Assembly: GCA_944324245.1 (NCBI GenBank)
Contig: CALUVO010000071.1
Span: 1 to 37,552, forward strand
Direction of reading: 5' to 3'
DNA length: 37,552 nucleotides
Source of the DNA: Candidatus Gastranaerophilales bacterium
Lineage (GTDB): Bacteria > Cyanobacteriota > Vampirovibrionia > Gastranaerophilales > Gastranaerophilaceae
Shown here: positions 1 through 6,872 of the stretch, in pieces
Layout of the letters: every line of letters begins with the position of its first letter
How positions within the stretch are numbered: the stretch's first letter is position 1
Position numbers and translations under genes: made by a program
The notes under the pieces: model-generated
What the model saw: the letters and a program-made list of their open reading frames with translations, nothing else
Databases searched by the model: none
Told to the model about the DNA's origin: nothing

Positions 1-542
1 TGACAATAGATATAACAACACAAAACTCGGCTTTTTTGTTTATTGATGTACAGGAAAAACTTGTCGCTATGCTGACAAAAAACAAATGCGCAAAAAAAGC
101 AGAAATACTGGCAAAAGCAGCAAAAATTCTGGGAATAAAAACTATCCTGACTGAACAATATCCGAAAGGCCTTGGTTCTACAATCCCGGATATAAAATAC
201 TGTCTGCCTGACAATGCCCGTTATTTTGAAAAAACAAGTTTCAATGCACTTGATACTCAGGGGGTAGAAGAAGCTCTTTACGGCACAAAAAATATATTCA
301 TATTCGGTATAGAAACACACATCTGTGTATACCAGACAGCAATTGCCCTTTTACAAAAAGGTTTTAATGTTTTTGTTGTAAAAGATGCCTGCGCATCAAG
401 AGAAACGGATGAATTCAAAGCAGGTATAAATCTTATGGAAAAAGAAGGCGCAAAAATACTCACAACGGAAATGGTAATTTTTGAAATGCTGAAATCATCT
501 AAACATCCTAATTTCAAAGAAGTACAGGCATTGATAAAATAA
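1..542 (+). CDS. Isochorismatase-family cysteine hydrolase (5' partial by one base)
   Basis: This is a small alpha/beta hydrolase of the isochorismatase-like (YcaC/nicotinamidase) superfamily. These enzymes hydrolyse C-N or C-O bonds with an Asp-Lys-Cys triad; the substrate here cannot be told from sequence. Visible motifs are the Asp of the FIDVQEK strand near the N terminus, a Lys in FEKTSF, and the nucleophile Cys in GIETHICVYQTA, the usual GxExxxCV block. The reading frame stays open to the window edge (TIDITTQNSAF before FIDVQEK). The window starts with 'tgacaata', so the real ATG most likely uses the base just before position 1, and only that base is missing. A TTG at 36 would cut off the first beta strand and is not credible as the start. 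Total length of about 180 residues is normal for the family. A repeat element begins immediately after the TAA. Confidence 0.85.
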   Translation, partial: TIDITTQNSAFLFIDVQEKLVAMLTKNKCAKKAEILAKAAKILGIKTILTEQYPKGLGSTIPDIKYCLPDNARYFEKTSFNALDTQGVEEALYGTKNIFIFGIETHICVYQTAIALLQKGFNVFVVKDACASRETDEFKAGINLMEKEGAKILTTEMVIFEMLKSSKHPNFKEVQALIK

Positions 543-903
543 TTGTCTGAGGCGGCCTCGCTTGTACTCAAGAGTATATTGATATGTACGGCTCGTAAAC
601 TCACCTACATCTCAAGCCAGAAGTGGTACACACTCTGCCGAATAAATATACAGGCGGCATATTTATGAAAGGTAGCGAGGACGCATAAGTATAGATATAG
701 CTAAAGTGACCCCATGCACAGTCTTGAAATCTGACGTTCGGGAAAAGCGTGGTTTCCCCTCACAATGGCACTGGGTTCGGCAATGCCTCACACGGCGTGC
801 CAGTCAGATTTCGCTTGTTGGCTGTGCCGGACTTATTAATAAACACGGACTTGTTTATCGCACAGGTTCAAGAGGTAGTCGGATTCAGTTGACAATATGA
901 AAT
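543..903. repeat. Composite intergenic repeat, copy A
   Basis: This 360-base stretch is visibly richer in G+C than its neighbours and has no credible gene. It opens with TGTCTGAGGCGGCCTCGC at 544, which recurs exactly at 37428 and in diverged form at 2751. GTGACCCCATGCAC at 706-719 recurs at 37499-37512. CTTGTTGGCTGTGCCGG at 814, together with the following ACTTATTA, recurs at 37512. The arrangement is modular: conserved blocks are separated by variable sequence. Internal inverted repeats include GAGGC/GCCTC at the head, ATAAATAT/ATATTTAT near 646-670, and GCACAG (716-721) with CTGTGC (822-827). A GTG-started frame at 706-900 lacks a ribosome site and has protein composition unlike the neighbours, so it is treated as non-coding. 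The element could be a miniature mobile element or a dispersed structured RNA; the sequence alone does not decide. Confidence 0.75.
720..814. repeat. 95-bp nested palindromic module inside copy A
   Basis: The copy at the window's right end runs straight from CCATGCAC into TTGTTGGCTG. Copy A carries about 95 extra bases between the same two blocks. The extra block is bounded by a perfect 10-bp inverted repeat, GAAATCTGAC (726-735) and GTCAGATTTC (803-812). Inside it are a GGGAAA/TTTCCC hairpin (740-758) and a GGCA/TGCC pair (767-787). It therefore looks like a folding unit inserted into, or lost from, the larger repeat. Confidence 0.6.
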
Positions 904-1203
904 ATGATTTTAAAAGAATTTTCTGATTTTTTTTTTTTTTACGAACAAAAGCCATCCGTTACATTGCTGTATGCGTGGTTAAAAATAAAAATAGAATCAC
1001 CTGCAAAAAGCAATGTGGACAGAATTTTGCAAAAAGAAATATACATTGCAAAAAACAGAGCCGGCAATTTTCTTTTTATCGGCAAATCCCCGTCAGGAAG
1101 GAATTTGATGGAGAGTTTGTACAACTTTGCATTGAGTTTTGAACAGCAAAAAATGGCACGCTGGCTCCACGATAAAAAAGCAAATGATTTCAAAAATTAT
1201 TAA
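904..1203 (+). CDS. Small hypothetical protein with a T14 tract near its start
   Basis: I do not recognise this 99-residue, lysine-rich protein and see no signal peptide or clear domain. Support for it being a gene: the codon use matches the neighbours, and a plausible rho-independent terminator follows 18 bases after the stop. Against it: no ribosome binding site precedes the ATG at 904. Codons 9-12 are a run of Phe encoded by 14 consecutive T residues (927-940). Such a homopolymer could slip during replication and switch the frame. An internal ATG at 1108 has a very good AGGAAGGA site five bases upstream and would give a 31-residue peptide. The gene's 3' end already carries one TTTTGAACA box (1137-1145) of the kind clustered downstream. 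A frame on the opposite strand over 939-1193 is judged a shadow. Confidence 0.4.
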   Translation: MILKEFSDFFFFYEQKPSVTLLYAWLKIKIESPAKSNVDRILQKEIYIAKNRAGNFLFIGKSPSGRNLMESLYNFALSFEQQKMARWLHDKKANDFKNY

Positions 1204-1220
1204 GTAAAGTTAAAAATACG

Positions 1221-1260
1221 GCATGGAAAAGGTTTTCGGAAATACCCATGCTCTTTTTTT
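1221..1260 (+). terminator. Rho-independent terminator after the small hypothetical gene
   Basis: GCATGG (1221-1226) pairs with CCATGC (1246-1251). A smaller inner hairpin GAAAA-GG-TTTTC lies in the loop. TCTTTTTTT follows at 1252-1260. The stem is short, so strength is uncertain. Confidence 0.55.
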
Positions 1261-1292
1261 GTATTATCATGAAAAATTTCTTTTTTTCTTCC

Positions 1293-1545
1293 TGTAGAAA
1301 ACTTGTTCAAAACTCATTTTTTGCTGTTCAAAAACTGTTTAAAAAGTACGGGTTTTGAACAGGAAAAAATTTTTTCAAAAAATTTTCTACAACTTTGAAC
1401 AGGTTTTATACAGAAAATTTACAAAGTTTTGAACAGGCTTTGTGCTTTATATTATTTGATTTATAATAGTTTTATACAGTTTTTTGTTTCTTTATTATTA
1501 TTATTATTTTATATATTTATATATATTAATATTATAAATAAGAAC
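1293..1545. other. Candidate chromosomal replication origin (DnaA-box-like cluster plus AT-rich tract)
   Basis: Eleven 9-mers fitting TTTTNNACA, or one base from it, lie within 186 bp. On the plus strand they start at 1353, 1383, 1393 (CTTTGAACA), 1404, 1427 and 1470. On the minus strand they occupy 1293-1301, 1304-1312, 1325-1333 and 1336-1344. Most are TTTTGAACA, TTTTATACA or TTTTCTACA, and several are followed by G or GG. The standard DnaA box is TTWTNCACA; these differ only at position 6. An extreme AT tract (1481-1545, TTATTATTA and TATATATTAATATT) follows, suited to be the unwinding element, and dnaN starts at 1583. Cyanobacterial origins have been placed next to dnaN, which fits. Strand-composition skew and DnaA binding were not tested. 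Confidence 0.6.
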
Positions 1546-1582
1546 TTTCATTCAGAAAAAGATTTATCGGGAGATATAAAAA

Positions 1583-2713
1583 ATGGCAAACATGGAATTT
1601 ACGATAGAAAAAGAAACTCTTCTTACCAATTTAAAAATAGTAGAAAAAACTACAGTAACAAGAGGTATTCAGCCTGTTCTTTCCAATATTTTAATTGATG
1701 CTGCTCCTGACAACTATATTACTTTCAGCGCAACAGACCTTGATATAAATATTGTGTCAAAAACTGTTGCTTCTGTAAAAACTCCCGGAAAAATTACTCT
1801 GCCTGCAAAAAAACTTTCTGAAATTGTATCAAAATTGAGCAATAAGCCTATAGTTTTTTCTCTTAATTCTGAAACTAATATTGTAAATATAATCTGCGGG
1901 AATTCTAAGTTTGAACTTATCGGTATTTCTGCAGATGAATTTCCTGAAACTATAAACGAAGAAGCACTACAGTCTGTTCAGCCCGTAGAAATAGACCTGA
2001 ATCCTTTTATTAAATGTATAAAATATACGGCAAATTCTGCTGCCAGTTATGAGAGCAGAAATATTATAAGCGGTGTTTTGTGCACAATTTCAAAAGATGA
2101 ACTTGAAATGGCAGCAACAGACGGCAACAGGCTGACAATGATTGTTGAAAAAACAGCAAATGCAAATACCGACGAAATAAACTGTGTTGTACCGTCTAAA
2201 ACTTTACAGGAGTTTTTAAGAATAGCTTCCTTTGTAAAAGATGAAAAGCTTAGTTTGTATATAGAAAAGTCAAAAATTATATTTAAGACTGCTTCTATGC
2301 TGATGTCATCAAGATTGTTGGAAGGTGAATATCCTCCTTATAAACAGCTTATACCAAAATCCTGCGAAAAAAATGCTTTGTTAAACAGAGAAGATATGAT
2401 ATCAGCTCTTGAGAGAGTTGCTGTTATGGTTAACGAAAGAACAAATATTGTTAAATTTATATTTGCTGAAAATACGCTTTTCTTAAAAGCAGATACTCCA
2501 GATGCAGGTCTTGGTGAAGATTCTATACCGGCACAATATACTGATGAAGAACTTACAATAGCTTTTAATTACAAATATGTGCTGGATTCTCTGAAAATTA
2601 TGGAATCACCAAATGTCAAAATAGGTCTGGGCGGCAGTCTTTCCGCTACACTTTTCAAACCGGACAGCGGTGACGATTATCTCAGCCTGATAATGCCTAT
2701 TCAGTTGAGATAG
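1583..2713 (+). CDS. dnaN: DNA polymerase III subunit beta (sliding clamp)
   Basis: This is the ring-shaped clamp that tethers DNA polymerase III to DNA. The 376 residues match the family length (about 365-380) and divide into three repeated clamp domains. Recognisable blocks are the N-terminal FTIEKETLLTNLKIVEKT, PVLSNILIDA, the central ATDGNRLTMI, and the C-terminal LSLIMPIQLR, the typical beta-clamp ending (PMRL/PIQLR). The ATG at 1583 is preceded by GGGAGAT with about eight bases of spacing. A second ATG at 1592 is possible but less well placed. There is no dnaA, recF or gyrB beside it, so the gene is uncoupled from the usual dnaA-dnaN-recF cluster. Instead it sits directly downstream of the putative origin. 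A 7-bp inverted repeat (2702-2708 / 2723-2729) spans the stop codon without a T-run. Confidence 0.97.
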   Translation: MANMEFTIEKETLLTNLKIVEKTTVTRGIQPVLSNILIDAAPDNYITFSATDLDINIVSKTVASVKTPGKITLPAKKLSEIVSKLSNKPIVFSLNSETNIVNIICGNSKFELIGISADEFPETINEEALQSVQPVEIDLNPFIKCIKYTANSAASYESRNIISGVLCTISKDELEMAATDGNRLTMIVEKTANANTDEINCVVPSKTLQEFLRIASFVKDEKLSLYIEKSKIIFKTASMLMSSRLLEGEYPPYKQLIPKSCEKNALLNREDMISALERVAVMVNERTNIVKFIFAENTLFLKADTPDAGLGEDSIPAQYTDEELTIAFNYKYVLDSLKIMESPNVKIGLGGSLSATLFKPDSGDDYLSLIMPIQLR

Positions 2714-2750
2714 TGTAAAAAGTCAACTGCAGTATTAGATTACATAAAGT

Positions 2751-2937
2751 TGTCTGAGTGGGACCTCGCTTGTACCCGAGAGCATCCTGATGTGTACAGC
2801 TTGTGCTAATTTTTATACTGTACGGAGTCCTTTGCACGCAAAAGCTTCGCTTTTGACTTAGCCCTCTCATAAAATATGACATTTAGTCATATTTTATTCG
2901 GCAGAGTCTCTATTTAAAATGATACTCAATCATTTTG
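2751..2937. repeat. Diverged intergenic repeat, copy B, with two strong hairpins
   Basis: The element starts with TGTCTGAGTGGGACCTCGC followed by TTGTAC, a diverged form of the head of copies A and C. It contains AAAAGC-TTC-GCTTTT (2840-2854), whose loop region is the complement of the very stable GCGAAGC mini-hairpin. Next comes a perfect 12-bp stem, ATAAAATATGAC (2869-2880) with GTCATATTTTAT (2886-2897), and then AAAATGAT (2916-2923) with ATCATTTT (2929-2936). Together with the following sequence this fills the 349-base dnaN-glgA gap. No gene is credible here. Two TATAAT hexamers (3005-3010 and 3018-3023) downstream are possible -10 elements for glgA. Confidence 0.6.
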
Positions 2938-3062
2938 AACAGAGTTCTTGTTCACGTCGCTTTGCTCCTTATCACGAATTTTTCTCGGACAATATTTATT
3001 GCATTATAATTAAATGCTATAATTGTTTTGCAATAATAAATAAGTTTTTACAGAGGCGTTTT

Positions 3063-4526
3063 ATGAAAATAATGTTTGTATCTGCGGAGGTAGCTCCTTT
3101 TTCCAAAGTCGGAGGACTTGCCGATGTTGTTGGAAGTCTGCCGAAAGTTCTTGAGAAAATGGGGCATGAGGTGGCTGTATTTACTCCTTTGCATGGGTGT
3201 ATTAACCAGCAAAAATACGGAATTACTGAGCTTGAAAATTCCAAATTGACAATAGATTACAGTTATGGACAGTATTATTTTAATCTTAAAATGGCAAAAC
3301 TGCCGGATACAAAAAATGTCAATGTGTTTTTTCTTGATAACAGCAAATATTTTGCTCCTTTTCAAGAAGTTTATCCGAGAAATATAGACACAAGATATGA
3401 ACATGAACGTTTTATTGCTTTTTCTCATGCAGCGATTGAATATGCTAAACTTTTAAACTTTAAACCGGATATAATTCATTCAAATGATTGGCATACAGCC
3501 ATGATACCGGTTTATATGAAAGTAAATTACAAAAATGATCCTTTCTTTGAAAATACAAAAAACTTCTTTTCTATCCACAATATAGCTTATCAGGGGCAGT
3601 GGTTTGATGATTTGTTGTATTTTGCACAGATTGACCACAAAGATGTCTGGAACTGCTGGGGGCTTGAGCATTTTGGTATGCTTAACTGGATGAAAGGTGC
3701 GATAAACTACAGCGACAGAGTTATTGTCGTATCACCGAATTACGTAAATGAAATAAAGACATATGAAGGCGGCAAGGGGCTTGACTGGACATTAAATCAC
3801 AATGCACACAAATTACTCGGTATTTTAAACGGTGTGGACTACTCTGTTTATAATCCGAAAACAGATAAAAATATTGTAAAAAACTATGATATTAATCATA
3901 TAGAAAATAAAGAAGTCAATAAAAGAGCCGTATTAAAAGAATTCGGACTGCCTTATGAAGAAGGATACGAAAAAGACAAACCGCTCATTGCAGTAGTATC
4001 TCGTCTGGTTGAGCAAAAAGGATTTGACCTCTTCGGGCCTGTGTGTGAAGAATTGAAAGGTCTTTATGCAAACTTTGTTGTCTTAGGCACAGGAGCACAG
4101 CATTATGAGGATATGTTCAGATACCTTAGCAACACAAGCTCCAATATAAGAGCAAAGCTTGAATTTTCAGCAGAACTCGGAAATTTGATGTACGCAGGTG
4201 CAGACATGTTTCTTATGCCTTCGGCGTTTGAGCCGTGCGGCCTGAGCCAGCTGATTGCGCTTAAATACGGAGCAATTCCTATAGTCAGAGCAACAGGCGG
4301 GCTGGAAGATACTATAATCGGCTATCCTATGGATAATGGCGATGGTTTCAAATTCTGGAACTACAGCCCTTATGCAATGATGGATTGCATACGTTATGCT
4401 CTTGATATTTTTAAAGACAAAAAAGACTGGCAGCAGCTTATCAAAAATGCAATGAGTGCCGATTTTAGCTGGAAAAAAAGTGCTCAAAAATACGTAGAAG
4501 CATACGAAGATGCTTTGAGAAATTAA
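3063..4526 (+). CDS. glgA: Glycogen synthase (ADP-glucose type, GT5)
   Basis: The enzyme transfers glucose from ADP-glucose to the non-reducing end of glycogen. From the ATG at 3063 the product is 487 residues, the normal GlgA size. An in-frame upstream extension to 2919 is rejected because it lies in repeat DNA and the family begins at MKIMFVSAEVAPFSKVGGL. AGAGG lies six to seven bases before this ATG. Residues 14-20 (SKVGGLA) form the ADP-glucose-binding K-x-G-G-L loop. The C-terminal Rossmann domain carries EPCGLSQL and RATGGLEDT, the second nucleotide-sugar and catalytic block. No other glycogen gene is adjacent, so the gene appears to be transcribed alone. A long inverted repeat follows the stop. 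Confidence 0.95.
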   Translation: MKIMFVSAEVAPFSKVGGLADVVGSLPKVLEKMGHEVAVFTPLHGCINQQKYGITELENSKLTIDYSYGQYYFNLKMAKLPDTKNVNVFFLDNSKYFAPFQEVYPRNIDTRYEHERFIAFSHAAIEYAKLLNFKPDIIHSNDWHTAMIPVYMKVNYKNDPFFENTKNFFSIHNIAYQGQWFDDLLYFAQIDHKDVWNCWGLEHFGMLNWMKGAINYSDRVIVVSPNYVNEIKTYEGGKGLDWTLNHNAHKLLGILNGVDYSVYNPKTDKNIVKNYDINHIENKEVNKRAVLKEFGLPYEEGYEKDKPLIAVVSRLVEQKGFDLFGPVCEELKGLYANFVVLGTGAQHYEDMFRYLSNTSSNIRAKLEFSAELGNLMYAGADMFLMPSAFEPCGLSQLIALKYGAIPIVRATGGLEDTIIGYPMDNGDGFKFWNYSPYAMMDCIRYALDIFKDKKDWQQLIKNAMSADFSWKKSAQKYVEAYEDALRN

Positions 4527-4541
4527 TTAAATTATGATAAG

Positions 4542-4588
4542 AACAAGCTATTTCGAATAGGCTATAAGTCAATTCGAAATAGCTTGTT
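4542..4588. terminator. 17-bp perfect inverted repeat after glgA (possible terminator)
   Basis: AACAAGCTATTTCGAAT (4542-4558) is perfectly complementary to 4572-4588, with a 13-base loop. Only a short T-rich stretch (TTTTATGATTTCTT) follows on the plus strand. It may terminate glgA transcription, or it may be a regulatory palindrome. The flagellin gene begins about 190 bases further on. Confidence 0.5.
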
Positions 4589-4620
4589 TTATGATTTCTT
4601 ATAGTAAAGTTGTGTTTTTT

Positions 4621-4689
4621 ATACAAAAGTTTGCTTTTGTATGTAGTTTTTATTGTTTTTTATACTTAAGTTGTAGAAATCTACAACTT
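4621..4689. promoter_or_regulatory. Two perfect hairpins in the flagellin leader region
   Basis: ATACAAAAG (4621-4629) pairs with CTTTTGTAT (4634-4642) around a four-base loop. A second perfect hairpin, AAGTTGTAG with CTACAACTT, occupies 4668-4689. No convincing sigma-28 promoter was found nearby, so these may lie in the 5' untranslated region. Their function is not known. Confidence 0.45.
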
Positions 4690-4781
4690 ATTTAGAATTA
4701 AAATACAACTTTTCATACCTTATTATGTAAATACCGTACAGGGAAGTTATTTTAATAGGATATGCGAAAGGAGTTAACACG

Positions 4782-5645
4782 ATGGCAATTATCGTTAACA
4801 CAAACTTGTCTTCATTGAGGACACAAAACAGTTTAAACAGTGCATCAAATGCAATGAACACATCATTGGAAAGGATGTCTACAGGTTATAAGATTAACAG
4901 CGCAAAAGACGACGCTGCCGGTATGTACGTTGCTACAAACCTGAATAAACAAATAAGCGGTTCCAAAATTGCACAGTCAAATATCGAAACGGGAAACAAT
5001 GTGTTGAGTACCGTAGAAGGTAATTTAGACGTTATTTTGGACAACCTGAACCGTATCAGAGACCTGACCGTACAAGCATCAAACGGTGTATATGATACAA
5101 ATTCACAAAAGGCAATGTCTGATGAAGTAGTAGCACGTATGGAGGAAATTGACAGAATAGCTGAAGCTGCTGATTTTAATGGTTTAAAACTATTAAATGG
5201 CACTATAACGACTGATTTAAGACTACAGGTAGGCGCCAACGCTGATGAAGATGCAAACTGTATAAAAGTTGATAAGTCTGTCTTTGCTTCAATGAAAAGC
5301 AGCGGAACAGCTCTAAATCTTGGTCAAACAACAGCTATTTCAACAACTTTTTCAGATCCGGAAGATGCTGCAGCATATATAGAAACTGTTGATGAAGCAA
5401 TAGAAGCTGTAAACACAAGTAAAGCCACTATCGGTGCTATACAAAACAGATTGGAAGCAGCTTCTGCATCTTTGACAACTACAATAGAAAATGCTACTGC
5501 TGCGCAATCTACAATTATGGATGCCGATATAGCAGAAGAATCAGCTGAATACACAAAACAGCAGATTTTAAGACAAACATCAGCCACTTTGCTTGTGCAG
5601 GCAAATGCTCTGCCTTCGCTGGCATTGACACTGATTGCAGGTTAA
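4782..5645 (+). CDS. fliC: Flagellin
   Basis: This is the flagellar filament subunit, exported by the flagellar type III system and polymerised outside the cell. The N-terminal D0/D1 region is unmistakable: MAIIVNTNLSSLRTQNSL, then LERMSTGYKINSAKDDAAG near residues 28-47. The C-terminal D1/D0 region ends in SATLLVQANALPSLAL. At 287 residues it is short, with only a small central region (about residues 140-200) in place of a large variable D2/D3 domain. The ribosome site AAAGGAG lies eight bases before the ATG. GTTAACAC occurs on both sides of the start codon (4773 and 4794). No other flagellar gene is in the window, so whether a filament is built cannot be judged. A strong terminator follows at 5765. 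Confidence 0.96.
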   Translation: MAIIVNTNLSSLRTQNSLNSASNAMNTSLERMSTGYKINSAKDDAAGMYVATNLNKQISGSKIAQSNIETGNNVLSTVEGNLDVILDNLNRIRDLTVQASNGVYDTNSQKAMSDEVVARMEEIDRIAEAADFNGLKLLNGTITTDLRLQVGANADEDANCIKVDKSVFASMKSSGTALNLGQTTAISTTFSDPEDAAAYIETVDEAIEAVNTSKATIGAIQNRLEAASASLTTTIENATAAQSTIMDADIAEESAEYTKQQILRQTSATLLVQANALPSLALTLIAG

Positions 5646-5746
5646 CGGTTATTTGTTTTATTTTAATATATAAAGCAGGCGAATTTATATTTAACTTGTT
5701 TATTACAAGTATTTTAAGCCTCCAATTAAAGACAAATAAAATAAGA

Positions 5747-5760
5747 TGTTAACGATAATT
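5747..5760. promoter_or_regulatory. 14-bp inverted copy of the flagellin start region in the 3' untranslated region
   Basis: TGTTAACGATAATT (5747-5760) is the exact reverse complement of 4787-4800, which covers codons 2-7 of the flagellin gene. It lies directly before the terminator hairpin and so should be part of the flagellin mRNA. It could pair with the start region of the same or another transcript, or act as an inversion or recombination site. Confidence 0.4.
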
Positions 5761-5764
5761 ACCG

Positions 5765-5789
5765 CCGGAGAGAAATCTCCGGTTTTTTT
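5765..5789 (+). terminator. Rho-independent terminator of flagellin
   Basis: CCGGAGA (5765-5771), a GAAA tetraloop, TCTCCGG (5776-5782) and seven T residues (5783-5789) form a textbook intrinsic terminator. Confidence 0.93.
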
Positions 5790-5881
5790 ATTGTCAGCTG
5801 CTGATATGAAAAATGTCAATTTTTTTTAAACTTTTGTTTTTATTTATATAAAAACACTTTATAGGATATTTTTGGGAACTT

Positions 5882-6775
5882 TTGACTTTGGTAAATTCTG
5901 TTTCGATTTATGAACAAAAAAACAATATGCATTGCAAAAAACAGATGTCGTGTACAAATTACGATATAAAAACATTGTGGCAAAAAGCAGATGATAAAAT
6001 AAAAAATGCATTCCCTAAATACTATATGGCAGATTTGAATTCAATAAAAAATGTCAAATATATAGTAGATTATAGCAAATTCAATTCTTTGATAGATGGA
6101 AAAATCGGTCACTCAAAACAAACCCAGTATGATTGCTGGCTGCTGTCCGGTATTAATGCATTAAATAATACAACCAACGGCAAAAAATTTCTTAAACAAA
6201 CCGTTAAAAATTTATCAAATGATGATATACTGGTACATTTTAAAGGTGTAAACTGTAATATTGTGATTCCTAAAGAAACTTTTGAAGCGGCTAAACAAAG
6301 CGGATTGTATGCAAAAGGTGATGATGATACTGTTGCTATAGAGGTAGCCGTAGAGTTTTATAAAAAAGAATTATTGAAAAATAATGAACAAAATAAAACT
6401 TTTGGTCCTAATATAATAAACGGCAAAACCGTAGTCGGCGCTTTAGACAACCCGTTAGCGGGCGGTTATTCATCAGATATAATGTTTTTATTAACCGGAA
6501 AATATTCCGAAACTTTTTATAATAGTAATAATGAAAACGCAAAAGATATAAAAAATTGTTTGGAAAAAATAAAAAAATCTCCGGATAAGTTTGCGGCAAC
6601 ATGTAATTTTAGAAAAGCAAAACACGGTATTTATATAAATCATGCATATTCAATAAAAAATGTTGATAATGATTTTGTAATATTGGTTAATCCGCACAAT
6701 AGCGCAGAAACAGAAAAAATACCAATAAATGATTTTCTAAATAGTGTACGTACCGTCACCATTCTCGGATTATAA
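5882..6775 (+). CDS. Calpain-like (C2/papain-fold) cysteine protease
   Basis: I read this as a calpain-type cysteine peptidase from its three catalytic blocks in the right order. They are Q-x-x-D-C85-W-L-L-S-G (compare QGxxGDCWLL of calpains), N-H254-A-Y-S-I (compare HAYT/S) and L-V-N270-P (compare xNPWG). The fold should span about residues 60-297. There is no signal peptide or membrane segment, so it is cytosolic or exported by a route not visible here. The start is uncertain: TTG at 5882 gives 297 residues, TTG at 5888 has GGGAAC better spaced, and the first ATG is at 5927. All of them leave the protease domain intact. It stands alone between flagellin and valS. No partner inhibitor is visible. 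Substrates are unknown. Confidence 0.75.
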   Translation: MTLVNSVSIYEQKNNMHCKKQMSCTNYDIKTLWQKADDKIKNAFPKYYMADLNSIKNVKYIVDYSKFNSLIDGKIGHSKQTQYDCWLLSGINALNNTTNGKKFLKQTVKNLSNDDILVHFKGVNCNIVIPKETFEAAKQSGLYAKGDDDTVAIEVAVEFYKKELLKNNEQNKTFGPNIINGKTVVGALDNPLAGGYSSDIMFLLTGKYSETFYNSNNENAKDIKNCLEKIKKSPDKFAATCNFRKAKHGIYINHAYSIKNVDNDFVILVNPHNSAETEKIPINDFLNSVRTVTILGL

Positions 6776-6872
6776 TAAGCTGTATAAATCTGTTTTTCTA
6801 ATTTTTCCTGTTAGAATTTTGCTTTTCTTTGTGATATTTTATAGACAATTGAAAACAAAGAGAGGTTGAGGA

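Noticed and set aside
706-900. Open frame of 64 codons inside repeat copy A
   Set aside because: GTG start without ribosome site, Arg/Cys/Trp-rich composition unlike the neighbours, and copy C breaks the frame by lacking the 95-base module.
1429-1698. Frame of 89 codons over the AT tract and the dnaN start
   Set aside because: It is low-complexity (Ile/Phe/Asn) sequence that overlaps the start of dnaN in another frame.
2919-3062. N-terminal extension of glycogen synthase
   Set aside because: It lies in repeat and promoter DNA, and the family begins at MKIMFVSAEV with a ribosome site before the ATG at 3063.
4690-4781. Sigma-28 flagellar promoter before flagellin
   Set aside because: TAAA (about 4700) followed at 15 bases by CCTTATTA is too far from GCCGATAA to be called.
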